Shown in pieces: positions 1 to 12,209 of a stretch of 64,000 nt of DNA (within the stretch, counting starts at the first letter, position 1; every line of letters starts with the position of its first letter). The stretch spans positions 32,020,288-32,084,287 of the forward strand of contig CM055833.1 of the NCBI GenBank assembly GCA_029582265.1. The letters run 5' to 3'. The stretch comes from Zoroaster sp. YZ-2022 (lineage: Eukaryota > Echinodermata > Asteroidea > Forcipulatida > Zoroasteridae). The position numbers and the translations under genes were made by a program. The notes below the pieces were generated by a model. The model was not told the DNA's origin. It ran no database searches and was given only the letters and a program-made list of their open reading frames with translations.

Positions 1-2029
1 GCGCATTGTTCTCAATAAATGTACGTTAGTGGTTGGTAGTATGCGCATTGTTCTCAATAAATGTACGTTAGTGGTTGGTAGTATGCGCATTCTTCTCAAT
101 AAATGTACGTTAGTGGTTGGTAGTATGCGCATTCTTCTCAATAAATGTACGTTAGTGGTTGGTAGTATGCGCATTCTTCTCAATAAATGTACGTTAGTGG
201 TTGGTAGTATGCGCATTGTTCTCAATAAATGTACGTTAGTGGTTGGTAGTATGCGCATTGTTCTCAATAAATGTACGTTAGTGGTTGGTAGTATGCGCAT
301 TGTTCTCAATAAATGTACGTTAGTGGTTGGTAGTATGCGCATTGTTCTCAATAAATGTACGTTAGCGGTTGGTAGTATGCGCATTGTTCTCAATAAATGT
401 ACGTTAGTGGTTGGTAGTATGCGCATTGTTCTCAATAAATGTACGTTAGCGGTTGGTAGTATGCGCATTGTTCTCAATAAATGTACGTTAGCGGTTGGTA
501 GTATGCGCATTGTTCTCAATAAATGTACGTTAGTGGTTGGTAGTATGCGCATTGTTCTCAATAAATGTACGTTAGCGGTTGGTAGTATGCGCATTGTTCT
601 CAATAAATGTACGTTAGCGGTTGGTAGTACGCGCATTCTTCTCAATAAATGTACGTTAGTGGTTGGTAGTATGCGCATTGTTCTCAATAAATGTACGTTA
701 GTGGTTGGTAGTATGCGCATTGTTCTCAATAAATGTACGTTAGTGGTTGGTAGTATGCGCATTGTTCTCAATAAATGTACGTTAGTGGTTGGTAGTATGC
801 GCATTGTTCTCAATAAATGTACGTTAGTGGTTGGTAGTATGCGCATTCTTCTCAATAAATGTACGTTAGTGGTTGGTAGTATGCGCATTGTTCTCAATAA
901 ATGTACGTTAGTGGTTGGTAGTATGCGCATTGTTCTCAATAAATGTACGTTAGTGGTTGGTAGTATGCGCATTGTTCTCAATAAATGTACGTTAGTGGTT
1001 GGTAGTATGCGCATTGTTCTCAATAAATGTACGTTAGTGGTTGGTAGTATGCGCATTGTTCTCAATAAATGTACGTTAGTGGTTGGTAGTATGCGCATTG
1101 TTCTCAATAAATGTACGTTAGTGGTTGGTAGTACGCGCATTCTTCTCAATAAATGTACGTTAGTGGTTGGTAGTATGCGCATTGTTCTCAATAAATGTAC
1201 GTTAGTGGTTGGTAGTATGCGCATTCTTCTCAATAAATGTACGTTAGTGGTTGGTAGTATGCGCATTCTTCTCAATAAATGTACGTTAGTGGTTGGTAGT
1301 ATGCGCATTGTTCTCAATAAATGTACGTTAGTGGTTGGTAGTATGCGCATTGTTCTCAATAAATGTACGTTAGTGGTTGGTAGTATGCGCATTGTTCTCA
1401 ATAAATGTACGTTAGTGGTTGGTAGTATGCGCATTGTTCTCAATAAATGTACGTTAGTGGTTGGTAGTATGCGCATTCTTCTCAATAAATGTACGTTAGT
1501 GGTTGGTAGTATGCGCATTGTTCTCAATAAATGTACGTTAGTGGTTGGTAGTACGCGCATTCTTCTCAATAAATGTACGTTAGTGGTTGGTAGTATGCGC
1601 ATTGTTCTCAATAAATGTACGTTAGTGGTTGGTAGTACGCGCATTCTTCTCAATAAATGTACGTTAGTGGTTGGTAGTATGCGCATTCTTCTCAATAAAT
1701 GTACGTTAGTGGTTGGTAGTACGCGCATTCTTCTCAATAAATGTACGTTAGTGGTTGGTAGTATGCGCATTGTTCTCAATAAATGTACGTTAGTGGTTGG
1801 TAGTATGCGCATTGTTCTCAATAAATGTACGTTAGTGGTTGGTAGTATGCGCATTGTTCTCAATAAATGTACGTTAGTGGTTGGTAGTATGCGCATTGTT
1901 CTCAATAAATGTACGTTAGTGGTTGGTAGTATGAGCATTGTTCTCAATAAATGTACGTTAGTGGTTGGTAGTATGCGCATTGTTCTCAATAAATGTACGT
2001 TAGTGGTTGGTAGTATGCGCATTCTTTTC
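1..2029. repeat. 42-bp satellite array, 48 full units, extends beyond left edge
   Basis: The unit starts GCGCATTGTTCTCAATAAAT and repeats every 42 bp from base 1 to 2016, followed by a 13-bp partial unit that degrades into unique sequence near 2030. Because 42 is a multiple of three and one frame has no stop, it gives a 681-residue open frame (14-residue unit containing RIVLNKCTL). Unit differences fall at a few fixed positions (GTT/CTT, GTG/GCG, ATG/ACG, one CGC/AGC), all first or second codon positions and all amino-acid changing, which is not the pattern of a selected protein. Every unit carries AATAAA on the plus strand. If the M6 gene starts left of the window the array lies in one of its introns. 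Confidence 0.97.
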
Positions 2030-2504
2030 ACTACTTCCAAAGCTGGCATACCGTTGTGTGTAATTTCACCTTAATTCCTTGATTTTCACACTCAAAAGCG
2101 ATTATTGAGGCAGAATTTGACTTTGTTAATAAGATTGAAAGTCTTGACAACAAATACGTTAAAGGCAAGCCCCGAGCTTTCAAATTTCTTCCATAAATCC
2201 TTTAAGAAAAGGGTGGTCAATGCATTACCAATGGGTTTCTGATCGTTGGAGCCAGCACGTGTGAAGTGAAACATGGTTTATGTTGGAATTACATCACACT
2301 TACCGACAGGATAAAGATCAGTGATAGGAAAGGTCCAGTTAGTCTGCTGCCACCTAGCATCTCAAAAGTCTCCCAAAATGTTGCCCCTGCCGGTTCTATA
2401 GCTGTATCTTACCCTTCCCCCAATTCACTCCTAGAATAGCCCCCATCTCTGTTCTTTCTGTCTATCAGTTCATAATCCATGAAAGCTCAACTAATCATAT
2501 TTAA
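2030..2504. other. Intronic sequence with no recognised feature
   Basis: Between the satellite and the first MITE I see no convincing exon, RNA gene or repeat. Confidence 0.5.
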
Positions 2505-2791
2505 TGCCAACAAAAAAGTCTCTGGTTTCTAGTCTCTGTGCACTTCACCTCAAACCTGCACATCGGCATCAAGCTTAGTTTTCTTCTTTTTTCCTATGAA
2601 ACAATGTTCAATTGCAGCCTCTCGTACCGTAGCCACTATACTTTATGTATGGGAAATTTGGTCTGGTTCCAATAACCACGTATCACGTATTTCACTGGTT
2701 GGCAAAAAAAAAAAAATTACCCAAAAAAAAGTGTGTCACTGCACCAATTTTGAAGCCGACCTATGCCAGAAACCAGAGACTTTTCCCCTGA
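2505..2791. mobile_element. MITE, TWA-target (PIF/Harbinger-like) family H, copy 1
   Basis: Ends carry AAGTCTCTGGTTTCT and its inverse (AGAAACCAGAGACTT), flanked by TAA at 2502-2504 and 2792-2794. The interior shares TGTATGGGAAATTTGGTC and CACTGGTTGGCAAAA with copies at 11180-11590, 32340-32688 and 58692-59019. There is no transposase. A TAA target duplication is typical of PIF/Harbinger elements, so that assignment is inferred from family knowledge. Confidence 0.75.
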
Positions 2792-2855
2792 TAATTGTAT
2801 CCTTTCAATAGTATAGTAGCGTTAACTGTTAATAATCTATCTCTATTAATCCTAG

Positions 2856-5800
2856 ACACTTTACGCTGCTTACATCATAACTTTCACATGGCTAGTCCTT
2901 GGTGGTGCTTCGGCCATTCCTGTGGTCTTTACTTACATGGTTAATATGTACACTATCAGCTTGGGGACTAATCCAGATGATACAACTTGCTTGGATCTTA
3001 CGCAATACGGTAGGCTATTATTGGCTGACCTCATCCATTTTAATATATCCTAAAATAACTTGTTTTAGTTCTTAAATACAGTTAAACCAAGCTTCTGACA
3101 GCTATTTTTTTAAATACAGTTAAACCAAGCTTCTGACAGCTATTCTTTTTTTTTTAATAGGTTTTCCCGGTCATTTTCGGCAATTGAGCGGCCAATTTAA
3201 ACGCCGCGTCATTCCATTTCGCGCGAAACTGCAAGCACCTCAAAATAGTCATTCAATTTCACTTCATGTGCAAGCAAATGTTCACTTGCGACAGGCAATT
3301 AAAAAGAATCACCATTCAATTTAAAATTCCATTCGAACAGCATTCAAATTCGCAACGGCTTTTTGCAGCGTGCGTATAGTCATTCAAATTCGTTTTGGGG
3401 CAGGCATTTCTGAGAATTGTCCAGCTGATTTGGCATTTTGTTAATCTGTAATTATAGTTGCTACCGCAAGATTGTAAAATGTATAAAAAGGGTTCACTTC
3501 TTGTATGAGAATCACTTTGCTGATGTCCCCTTCGATTGCTTGTAATTGAAGATTGAAAAAATGGCAGCTCGTGTTCGCTACGCGAGAATATCTAATGTTG
3601 ATCGGGAACGGCTGATTGATGCATTCGAAGGGAATGATTTAGATTACCTTGAGCTTGCAGACAACTTGAACATCAACAGGTCCACAGCAAGATCGATTGT
3701 CGCAACTTATTTGAGATCAGGACGAAGAGAGGTTGGACAGAGGAGGGGCAACTCATTTCAGGATGGATGATGAGATGCGACACCATTTGCACGACATCCT
3801 GGACACCAATCCCCTCTTGACACTTAAGCAGATGGAAGCCAGTCTGATTGAGCATCTACCAGACAAGCCCAGGGTTTCAACTACCACCATAGCCAGGGCC
3901 TTAGATGGAATGATGATGACGTTGAAACTTGTGGAAGATGTTCCTGATGCCAGAAACTCCCCTGCAGTTCTCGATCAATGAGTTCAGTATGCCGAATGGT
4001 TCCTGGAGCATGGTGTTCTGGCACACCTTAAATTTATTGACGAGACAGGATACAACATCTGGACCCGGCGATCCCAAGGCAGAGCCCCACGAGGGATTCC
4101 AGCAAGACGAGTCGTCCACAGACAACGAGGGAGAAATTGCAACGACATCTTTGCTGTTTCCAGTGAAGTAGGTTTAGTGCACCATCGAATTGCATTTGAA
4201 ACTATGACACGAGAGAGATTTGAGGAGTTCCTTGCTGCCACAATCGAACAATGCGCAGATCTGTTCCCAGAAGACGAGCCCGTAATCCTCATTTGCGACA
4301 ATGCAAGGCCTCACGTTCGTGCCCAACTCCCTGAAGATGTCAACCCAGTGATCTCTCTGAAGCGACTCCCTCCATATTCCCCTTTCCTAAACTGCACATA
4401 GATGGCACATTCTGCATTTAAGGCTGCAGTCAAGCGGACTCTTGGGCTACCAGAGTGGCAACAACGAATCGGAGACAGACAGGCTGCACAGGCAGGAGGG
4501 ATGAACATGCAACAGTGGAGATGTGAGATTCTACAACAAGCAGCTGTACAGAATGTAGATGTCATCACCCAAGCAAAATGCGCGCAGTGGTATAACCATA
4601 GCCAAACCTACATGCCTAGATGCATGGCACGCCAACAGATAGATGGTTAAGAAAACACACTAAATAAAGAAATAAAGAAGTAAAGAAATAAAGAAGTAAA
4701 GAAATAAAGAAGTAAAGAAACAAAGAAATAAAGAAATAAAGAAATAAAGAAGTAAAGAAATAAAGAATTAAAGAAACAAATAAATAAAGAAGTAAAGAAA
4801 CAAAGAAATAAAGAAATAAAGAAGTAAAGAAGTAAAGGAACAAAGACATAAAGAAATATAGATGTAAAGAAATCATAGTGTGCATTTGTTTGCTCATTTT
4901 GCGAAATTGGTTGTCACAAAACGAAAACGTAAGTAACAAACTGGTAGAAATCTTTGCTTGCGCCTACTCTGCTAAATTGAATGCCGATTTCGCATGGCTA
5001 AACTGAACGACTGTTAAGTTCAATTGAATGCAATGCTATATAAATTCGGATGCATCAAAGTGAAATTGAATGACGGTTTCAACTGAAGAGGCAAAATCAC
5101 TTAAATACGAATGCATGAACACGAAATTGGCCGCTCAATTGCCGAAAATGACCGGGAAAACCTATAATATTCTTCTTTTTTTAAATAATTTCTTGCAAAT
5201 AATGTTCAAATCAAATGTGTGGTAAATATTTGGAAACATGGTTGGATCTGTGCAGTAAACCTTTTAAAATTATTATGTGACTATTAATATATAAATCAGA
5301 GAAAGACAATCATCAATTTGATTTTAAATGACTTTATTAATATGGTAATTTGTACTTTCACTTACAATGATCAAATTATTTAAAGTTATGGATTTATTTT
5401 ATATTCTTTAATTCAACAGAATAGATGATGATTAAGATCATGAAAACATATTGTATTGAATAAACTTTGGTATCATAGCAGGTGATTGAAGCTGTTTTAG
5501 TCTTACATACATTATAATATAAATTTGAATCATTTGAACAGGTTTTGTACACCTACCAGATGATGCAGAGAGTACAATCTGTGGAGATAACTTAAAAAGT
5601 TTTGGAGATTATGTAAGTTATTGAAATATTCAGTGCCTGAGCTTTTTTTTTCTGTGAAATGTTGATAACAATTTTGAGTTGCTTGTTTTCTATTAATCTC
5701 ATAATTTGGTAACCCATAATAATTAGGTAACTCATAATCTCATTAATCTCATCATTTGGTAACCCAAATTACATTATGAGATTAAAAAGAAAAATCTTGC

Positions 5801-7872
5801 AATTCTTTAGAACTGACTAATTAAAAACAGAAAATAATGAATAATATTTCCTTTAAAATGAGAGCACTTTAGACAGAATAATTCAGGTTGATTGGAACCA
5901 TTAACATCTTCATTTCATTAGTGTTTGCCATCAAAACCTTTCAGTGTCTTTTGGATGTCTTGTTTGCTAAATGGACACCCTGTTTCATTTGTACTTCACA
6001 TGCAAAGGTGTTGTAAGTTATTCGTTTGGACACCTGTTTTTCAAAGAATTACACATTTGGATGCTCTGTCATTCCAAATCCTGCCTTGTACCTTACTTCA
6101 TCAAGATAGCTTTTGGATAACGATTCTGTAATATTGTAAACAGATAATTACTAATGTTGTACCTTCCCTCATTAACCCTCCTACACATGGAGGCCACTCC
6201 GATCCACTAAATTCTGTTCTTTAGCAACCTTCAGTACATGTACAAGCCTGCTGTCCTTTCTAAGTAATCTTACAAAATCAACTGTGTGTCACCCAAGGCC
6301 ACTGTAAATGTTTGAACATATTAGTATGGCCTGCAATGTATCAATGGGAGACCACCTTACCATGTAATCTCAGTGGTGTGACAGTGCACAGAAGGGTAAC
6401 CATAGGAGGCCACTGGCAACAGCTAATGGCTTGGAGTGGCCTGAATGGGTTGTTTCAAAAATTGCACCGATTGTAGGAGGGTTAACATTCTCTTTAATAT
6501 TCTCTCTAACATTCTCTCATCATGTGTCATCAGAGTTTTTAAGAATACAGTGTTTTTATTTTCTGATCTTTGCTTAACAGGCAGGCCAGGCATTTCTCAT
6601 GTACACTCTACAAGTAGGAGGATGTGCATTGGTTATATTGGGGCTGGTAAGTTAGTGGTATTGGCCTACCGGGTTTGGTCTCCAGGAATTTGCCTCCATT
6701 TTGCAGTATTTTGATTGGTATTGTTTTTTCTCTATTGTAGAACCCACATTGAGTGACCTTTTGTGGCCTTGTGAGTGGAAACCTTCATAAACAAAAACAA
6801 ACAAATAAAATAAAAGTATTTGTTTATTAGTTTCAGTTTTCTCACATATCATCTTAACTATGTTTTATGAAATCAATTTTACTTTCACTGTTGATATTGT
6901 GAAATGGAAATAAATGTTAACCCTAACCACTCCAAAATCCTCCAAAATCCTCCAAGGGGCACTTTTTTGGAAAAATTCAGCACTGTTGGAAACTGGTACT
7001 CTTCATATGGGGCAAAATTACTACCTGGCAAGAAGTACAGGCCATAAGTGCTGAATATGAAAGATAAACGAAAATGCATGGTGCATTTTAAAGATAAGGC
7101 CATGTTTCCAAAAGTGCACTGGAGGATTTTGGAGGATTCAAGAAGGTTCCTAGCCAGAATACCTATAGGGTGTTAGGGTTCAGGAAGGTTCCTAGCCAGA
7201 ATACCTATAGGGTGTTAGGGTTCAGGAAGGTTCCTAGCCAGAATACCTAGGGTGTTAGGGTTAATGAATTGAAAGTACGGAAGTTATAGATGAGACTATT
7301 TTAAACAGTATGTGGTAAAATTTGCAAGCCTTTTATTTATCATGTTGATCATATAGCCCACTTCTGAAAAGTTTGTAATAGGTAGTCAGAAATGGTAGCA
7401 AGCAATTCATGCTTGCACTAATTTCTTCAACATAGTAATATAAATGCATGATTTGGAGCTAATTTGATTGATTCCAACCTGTATGAGCAACTATAGCTGG
7501 AGGTTGTTGACATGTTGCCTTATGGATGGAGAAAACAGGGATATGAACTGTTACTGTTAATTTTTTTTTATTCAGCCCTAAATAATGTGACAATGGCGCC
7601 CTCTGTTGGCGAGTGAAGCTATGACAGAGGTGTTTCCATTGCAAATGATATTCTGCAATAAAACAGCCCAAAATGATACAATCAGAATACCAATGTTCTA
7701 CTGTTCCTTAAATCTATTTTCAAAAAGTTAAAAGGATTGAATTCTTTTCTTCTAGATTCACTTCCTGATGTGTCTGTCTGCAAACTGGGGTCATGTGAAG
7801 GATGGGCTGAAGCGACGAGACTATGAGTCCGCAGACATCAAGAAGAAGAAGAACTCAATGAAATTCATTTAA
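2856..7872 (+). CDS. M6: Neuronal membrane glycoprotein M6 / proteolipid protein (PLP) family, 3' four exons
   Basis: Four exons join in phase: 2856-3009, 5542-5612, 6581-6646 and 7756-7872 (stop TAA 7870-7872). All introns are GT-AG; phases are 1, 0, 0. The family consists of four-pass plasma-membrane proteins that cluster in lipid rafts and shape membrane protrusions. The first exon gives the third membrane segment (TYAAYIITFTWLVLGG) and the start of the second extracellular loop with CLDLTQYG; the second gives the loop motif ICGDNL; the third and fourth give the fourth membrane segment and the family signature LSANWGHVKD, then a short basic tail ending KKKKNSMKFI. The N-terminal exons must lie left of the window. 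The loop keeps two cysteines only; the outer pair of the vertebrate four-cysteine pattern is missing. Introns contain a Tc1 element and a TTAA-type MITE. AATAAA motifs near 8524 and 8646 could end the 3' UTR. Confidence 0.9.
3074..3145. repeat. 38-bp direct duplication beside the Tc1 insertion
   Basis: Two consecutive copies of a 38-bp unit containing AAATACAGTTAAACCAAGCT lie immediately left of the Tc1/mariner element. Confidence 0.85.
3561..4650 (+). pseudogene. Broken Tc1/mariner-type transposase
   Basis: Reading starts at ATG 3561 with an N-terminal helix-turn-helix region (ELADNLNINRSTARSIVATY). The frame changes near 3740, meets a TGA near 3979, and continues in a third frame through the catalytic core: IDETGYNIW holds the first Asp and LICDNARPHV the second. 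The third catalytic residue should follow PPYSPFLN; three positions further the codon is TAG (4399-4401), where Glu or Asp is expected. The frame then continues past the stop into a normal-looking C-terminus (MAHSAFKAAVKRTLG to about 4650). Two frameshifts plus a stop in the active site show the copy is dead. Confidence 0.85.
4655..4873. repeat. Purine-rich minisatellite (AAAGAAATAAAGAAGTA-type)
   Basis: About 220 bp of imperfect 8- to 16-bp units built from AAAGAAAT and AAAGAAGT lie inside the Tc1 element, just downstream of the transposase remnant. All purine-rich sequence is on one strand. Confidence 0.9.
6921..7260. mobile_element. MITE with TTAA target and CCCTAAC ends (piggyBac-like family P), copy 1
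   Basis: TTAA at 6917-6920 and 7261-7264 flanks an element starting CCCTAACC and ending GTTAGGG. The interior has TCCTCCAAAATCCTCC and its inverse, and at the right end a ~42-bp unit (GGAAGGTTCCTAGCCAGAAT) repeated three times. The same family occurs at 28915, 44841, 47490 and 49849. TTAA targeting with ends beginning CCC is the hallmark of piggyBac; no transposase is present. Confidence 0.8.
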
Positions 7873-8097
7873 GCTCAGTACCGAGGGTACCCCATGCCAA
7901 GACCTATGACACAAACATGTCACAGCATGCTAACAACCCCAACCTGCCCCCTATTGGAGGCTTTGGCGAACCGATGAGACACCCATCACAACCGACAATG
8001 TCAACGGAGCGCCTAGTGAATGATTACTACTAGCGACGGCCTTCATGGAGAGATTGTCATAAAAAATATCAATCTTACTTCAAAGTAAAGACTGTTT

Positions 8098-8225
8098 GCG
8101 GTGACACCATGTGAAATTCTCAATTGAGTAGTAATTAGTTCTGAAAAGAACTGGAGGTTACAACTCGACGTTTTGATCAGTATGCTCTGATCGTCTTCTT
8201 ACTTCTACAGATATCTCCTGTTGTC
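8098..8225 (-). mobile_element. Penelope-like retroelement 3'-tail fragment in the M6 3' UTR
   Basis: Read on the minus strand this segment contains GACGATCAGAGCATACTGAT followed by AAAACGTCGAGTTGTAACCT and AGAACTAATTACTACTCAAT. The same string ends the Penelope-like fragment at 60190-60995. The core is a perfect short hairpin (ATCAG/CTGAT). It lies about 230 bp after the M6 stop, antisense to the gene. Confidence 0.65.
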
Positions 8226-8659
8226 CCTTTGTTCAATTCGAATTTGAAGCTTGGACATTATTTTTGTACACAGGTACTTTTGTTTAGATTCATATATTGT
8301 AATGTACAGACACAGACATTATGTAGATCTCTTTAATATTTTCATTATTTTGTTTTTAAATATATATATATCATAATGAAAAGTTATGGACACTTGCGCA
8401 TCACCACTGTGCACGTCACACACAAAGCACGTCTAAGCATTACATTTTAAAAGCAGTTGCTCCTTAAAATCTGTCATAGCACTGAAATGGACAAGCCTGT
8501 AAACTCGGGGTGATCAGAATATGAAATAAAAATTCAAGGCCTTTCTAATGATATTAATGTTTTACATTATTACCATGAAAATGATTACCCCAATATAATT
8601 TACAAAACTTGATTCATACCACGACTTGGCAGAAAAGCCTATTCAATAAAGCACGAAAC

Positions 8660-9313
8660 GCAAACAGAAACTATTTTTTTAATCTCATGGCCTTGTTCAA
8701 CGTCTGGTAACCAAAACAAGAAGTATGTTTGTTCTTTGGGGTGACGTCATTATTTAAGCCCATGAAATTCCCTTCACAGTGATACAACAGCTGTGTCTAT
8801 TGGACAATATTTTCCAACGACCATTTTAATTAACAAACTTATACCCAATCAGATCTACGGTTATGTTGGGATATTACAGGGCACATACCATTTACAGAAC
8901 AATGTATAACACATGTACTGTGAGTCTAGGTACCAATCTGCTCTTCGAATGCCGTCTCTTGCGTTTGTGATAAACCAAACGAAGATGAGTAAATTTCATG
9001 TAAATTTAATGTTATATTTCTGTCGAAAAACATAGACAAAGCTAAGAAAATGCTCCTGGGAAATACAAAGCATCATTTGTGACATGTTTGGGGGAATGGG
9101 AGGTAGGATTTAGTCCTCATTAGGTTGATTTAATATGCCAGTTTTCAGTAGTTGACGTTGACGATTCTTTGGTCAAAAAGTTTTGTGTGGAGTGCAGTGG
9201 CGCGCAGCGCTTGTGTGTGTGTGTGTACGTAATTTTGTACACGTTTAATAGGGCGCGCGTGTTCAGTTCACACAAGGGGCTTTTGTCCTATTTTGTATAC
9301 ATACTTTTCATTA

Positions 9314-9316
<3 letters not shown>
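8660..9316. other. Intergenic, no recognised feature
   Basis: AT-rich sequence after the likely M6 3' end; no exon signals or repeats that I can name. Confidence 0.5.

Positions 9317-9365
<49 letters not shown>
9317..9365. repeat. (TA)n microsatellite
   Basis: Uninterrupted TA dinucleotides of about 24 copies. Confidence 0.98.
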
Positions 9366-9367
<2 letters not shown>

Positions 9368-9401
9368 ATACAAAGGCAAACTTTGTCTGCAGGTAATTTT
9401 G

Positions 9402-9765
9402 TGGAGTGTCGTGGCCGAGCAGACTGGCTTGCCGGACTCAAGTTCTGGTGTTAGCAGCAGAATGTGGGTTCGGGTCCCGGCTGATACACTTGTGTCCTTG
9501 AGCAAGACACTTAACCATAATTGCTTATAGGGGCAGAGGCAGTTTAACAACTGCCTTGTTCTGGACTAGTTACCCCTCCCAGTCCTATTCGCACCGTGAA
9601 GAGGCTGGTTATTAACTTGTCTTGTTTCGGTGTGAGGGGCTGGTTTCTTCAGTGTGGAGTTGTTGTAATAACTCAATGACTTAGTAGCCCCCACCTTGGA
9701 GTGGCCATTGGCCTTGTGTGGGGCGATTTGCGTTTTAAAAAAAATAAAAAAATAAAAATAAATCA
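9402..9765 (+). mobile_element. tRNA-derived SINE (family S), copy 1
   Basis: The head GTCGTGGCCGAGCAGACTGG to GGGTTCGGGTCCC resembles a class II (Leu/Ser-like) tRNA with a Pol III A box and B box. It is followed by the body motif CCTTGAGCAAGACACTTAAC shared with copies at 46566-46901 (minus), 52843-53199 and 55805-56169. It ends in an A-rich tail near 9735-9765. Confidence 0.85.
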
Positions 9766-11179
9766 TTCCCTGCAGTAGTTGATGGATAGCTTTGTGGTTA
9801 CCATTCCTGTTGTGACTGACAATTACTTGTATACCCCTAAAATCAAGTCTCTAAAAGATTAACTAAATTCAGATCTGACTTTTGTGTGATTTATAGATGG
9901 GAAATTATTGAAAATTAATGAGTTTATCATCGGTCAAAATTGACGTAATTTTAGTTAAGTTACTCCAAGTAATGTACAATTAGTACTTAGAAATAACTAT
10001 TTAAATCAATGTATTATATAAACAATGATTTTTTAAGGTATAATTTCATGTCATTTATTACATACATATATGATTTCTGAAGTGTTCAGTTTGGATATAA
10101 AGTTACATACCACCAAAAGTTTAAATATCTCTGAACAAGCAGTTTTTGCCAGACCCAAGTGACTTAATTCCAATACACATATCCGGTTATCACCACCTCT
10201 TGACAGTATGCCAAACACTGCCTCTGCCATCACAATGCATCGCAGAATTTGTCAGAGGTCAAATTTATTTTTTGTTAAAGACGCAGTTGAAAATTTGATG
10301 ATTTAGAGCAGTAGATGTGTGTTTGCATTTATGACATTAACATTTATTTTGTATGTAAAAAGACTCTTCCATTAATTCAAAGATGAAAGTGAGACAGACT
10401 TTGGTGGTGTGACTTGAGATCCTTAGTGCTTTTTGTTCTTTGATTCTTATAATTGCCAAATTTACTCATATTATATTTTAAGCCTATTGTGGTATTATAA
10501 ATACATTTATAGGGCAAGAATAGTACATTGTCATGATTTGATTTGCATAAAGAGACAGTAGTACCAAGCATTTAATTGAGACAAGGAATCTTTTTAAAGA
10601 GAGTATACATCTTTGATAATTACTGAATTATAATCTAAAAACTTACTCAATGTGAAGTCGGCACCAAACATTCTGAGATATTGTTCTGTCTGTTATGCTT
10701 TCATTTTTGAGAAATCATAAAATAAATTACAAATTTGAAAGTGATCATGTTCCATTTACCACATCAGAATGTATATAAAAAAAATCGGAATACGTACGTT
10801 CATTATTTCCTTGTTTATAATGACAAAAACAAAAGCTGAAATTTTCCCAGGTTGGTTTCTATACACAAACCTCTCAATTCTTAAAAAATAAGCATGCATT
10901 TACAGACATTTTACCAATAGTGTACAATGAGTGAAACTACAAAGGTTCATTGTATGAATCTATGTTAACAAGGTGGGGAGGGGGCGGGGTAGTGGTTACA
11001 GTCAACAACAAAAAATACACGTGTTCTCTTTATTTTGTGTGTGTGTGTATAATGGTGCTTGTAAACTGAATGAGGTAATGCATACAGGGATGAGTAGAAT
11101 GTGTTCTCTGTTAAATTTAATATATATTTGTGTACTACACATTAGCAAAATGAAAATGGTTTGTAGATGTAGAATATAA
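9766..11179. other. Intergenic, no recognised gene
   Basis: AT-rich sequence with short open frames only. A stretch GACATTTTACCAATAGTGTA near 10906 is a low-copy repeat seen again near 44790 and 61746. Nothing else is supportable. Confidence 0.5.
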
Positions 11180-11590
11180 GGCCAAAAAAGTCTCCGGTTT
11201 CTGGTCATCGGTCGGCTTCAAAAACGGTGCGGTAACGCCTTTTTTATTTTTTTGGTATCTTTTTTTTTTTTTTTTTTTATTAAAAAAAAAATTTTTTTTT
11301 TTTTTTTTTGCGGGGTTAATCTGTTTTTTTTGGGGGGGCAATCTTTATTTTTTTTTTGCCAACAGGGAAATACGTGATACATTGTGTACGCGGCGACCAA
11401 ATTTCCCATACAAAGTATGGTGGCTAAGAGAGGCCTCACAAATCGGGCAAACGTTCATACCCCTATGTGAAAGAGTCGTTTAAAACACAGCACAGCAGAA
11501 TTCCAATCGATCCAGCAATTTTGGCTACAATTGGGCATCGTTTCATAGCAACAACAACAAAAACCAGAAACTGGAGACCTTTTGTAGGCC
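11180..11590. mobile_element. MITE family H, copy 2 (inverted)
   Basis: The element starts GGCCAAAAAAGTCTCCGGTT and ends CTGGAGACCTTTTGTAGGCC, flanked by TAA at 11177-11179 and 11591-11593. It is in the opposite orientation to the other three copies and contains long T and A runs (11237-11310). Confidence 0.85.
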
Positions 11591-12209
11591 TAAAACCGCA
11601 TCCAACTCAAAAAGGTGTTTGGTCCCTACGACAAAACGTACCAGTAATAAAAGAGGGGAAGAGATTGTAAGCTTGATACTAGTCAAAGTATTATATTTAT
11701 ATTCTAAACAACGGTTTCTTTTCTCTCATTTGCTGGGTTCTTTGTGATTTTATGTATAAATTCTATTTGTATTCTGTAAGAAAAAATATATATGTTTACA
11801 AATATAAGCAATGAATAAAAATCATATAACAATAATTATTTAAGAAATCAATATTACTGAAATGAAAAACCCACCTTTGAATAACAATAATGTTTACAAT
11901 TCTTATTATTTAACTGTACATTTATATTGATTTTCTTAGAATATTCATCAAATAAAATGCTACGGTTGTTTACTACCAGTTGTTATATATGAGAAAATAA
12001 AATTACTTTGCAAGTATAAGTTCGTCATACAGTCTACCAATATTTTGTTCTGGTTAAAGTTAGACAGCGTAGACTGGTCAGGTCGATCGGTCCACACATT
12101 TTTTAGGGGATTCAACCCCCCCCCCCCCCCCCCCAGACCTGCCGATTTTATTTTTTAGTAAAAAAGAAGAAGAAAACCTAAAACAAAGGAGAAGTGGAGG
12201 TTATATATA

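Larger units (their letters stand above)
3160..5162. mobile_element. Tc1/mariner (IS630-type) transposon, 2.0 kb, inactivated
   Basis: Inverted ends GGTTTTCCCGGTCATTTTCG and their complement sit inside TA duplications (3158-3159 and 5163-5164). The terminal repeats extend about 40 bp, to the motif GAGCGGCCAATTT. Both subterminal regions hold several short ATTCAATTT/ATTCAAATT motifs, in opposite orientation at the two ends, as expected of transposase-binding sites. The coding region (see transposase pseudogene) has frameshifts and a stop. The element lies in an M6 intron, on the same strand as the gene. Confidence 0.92.

Noticed and set aside
1..2029. CRISPR array
   Set aside because: Units are contiguous with no unique spacers, and the window is eukaryotic.
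29..2074. 681-codon open frame over the left satellite as a repeat protein gene
   Set aside because: The frame exists only because the unit is 42 bp. Variants are all non-synonymous, there is no signal peptide or non-repeat domain, and the end falls in unique sequence with no gene features.
11218..11439. Lysine-rich frames around 11220-11440
   Set aside because: They translate long T/A runs inside a MITE and have no other coding features.
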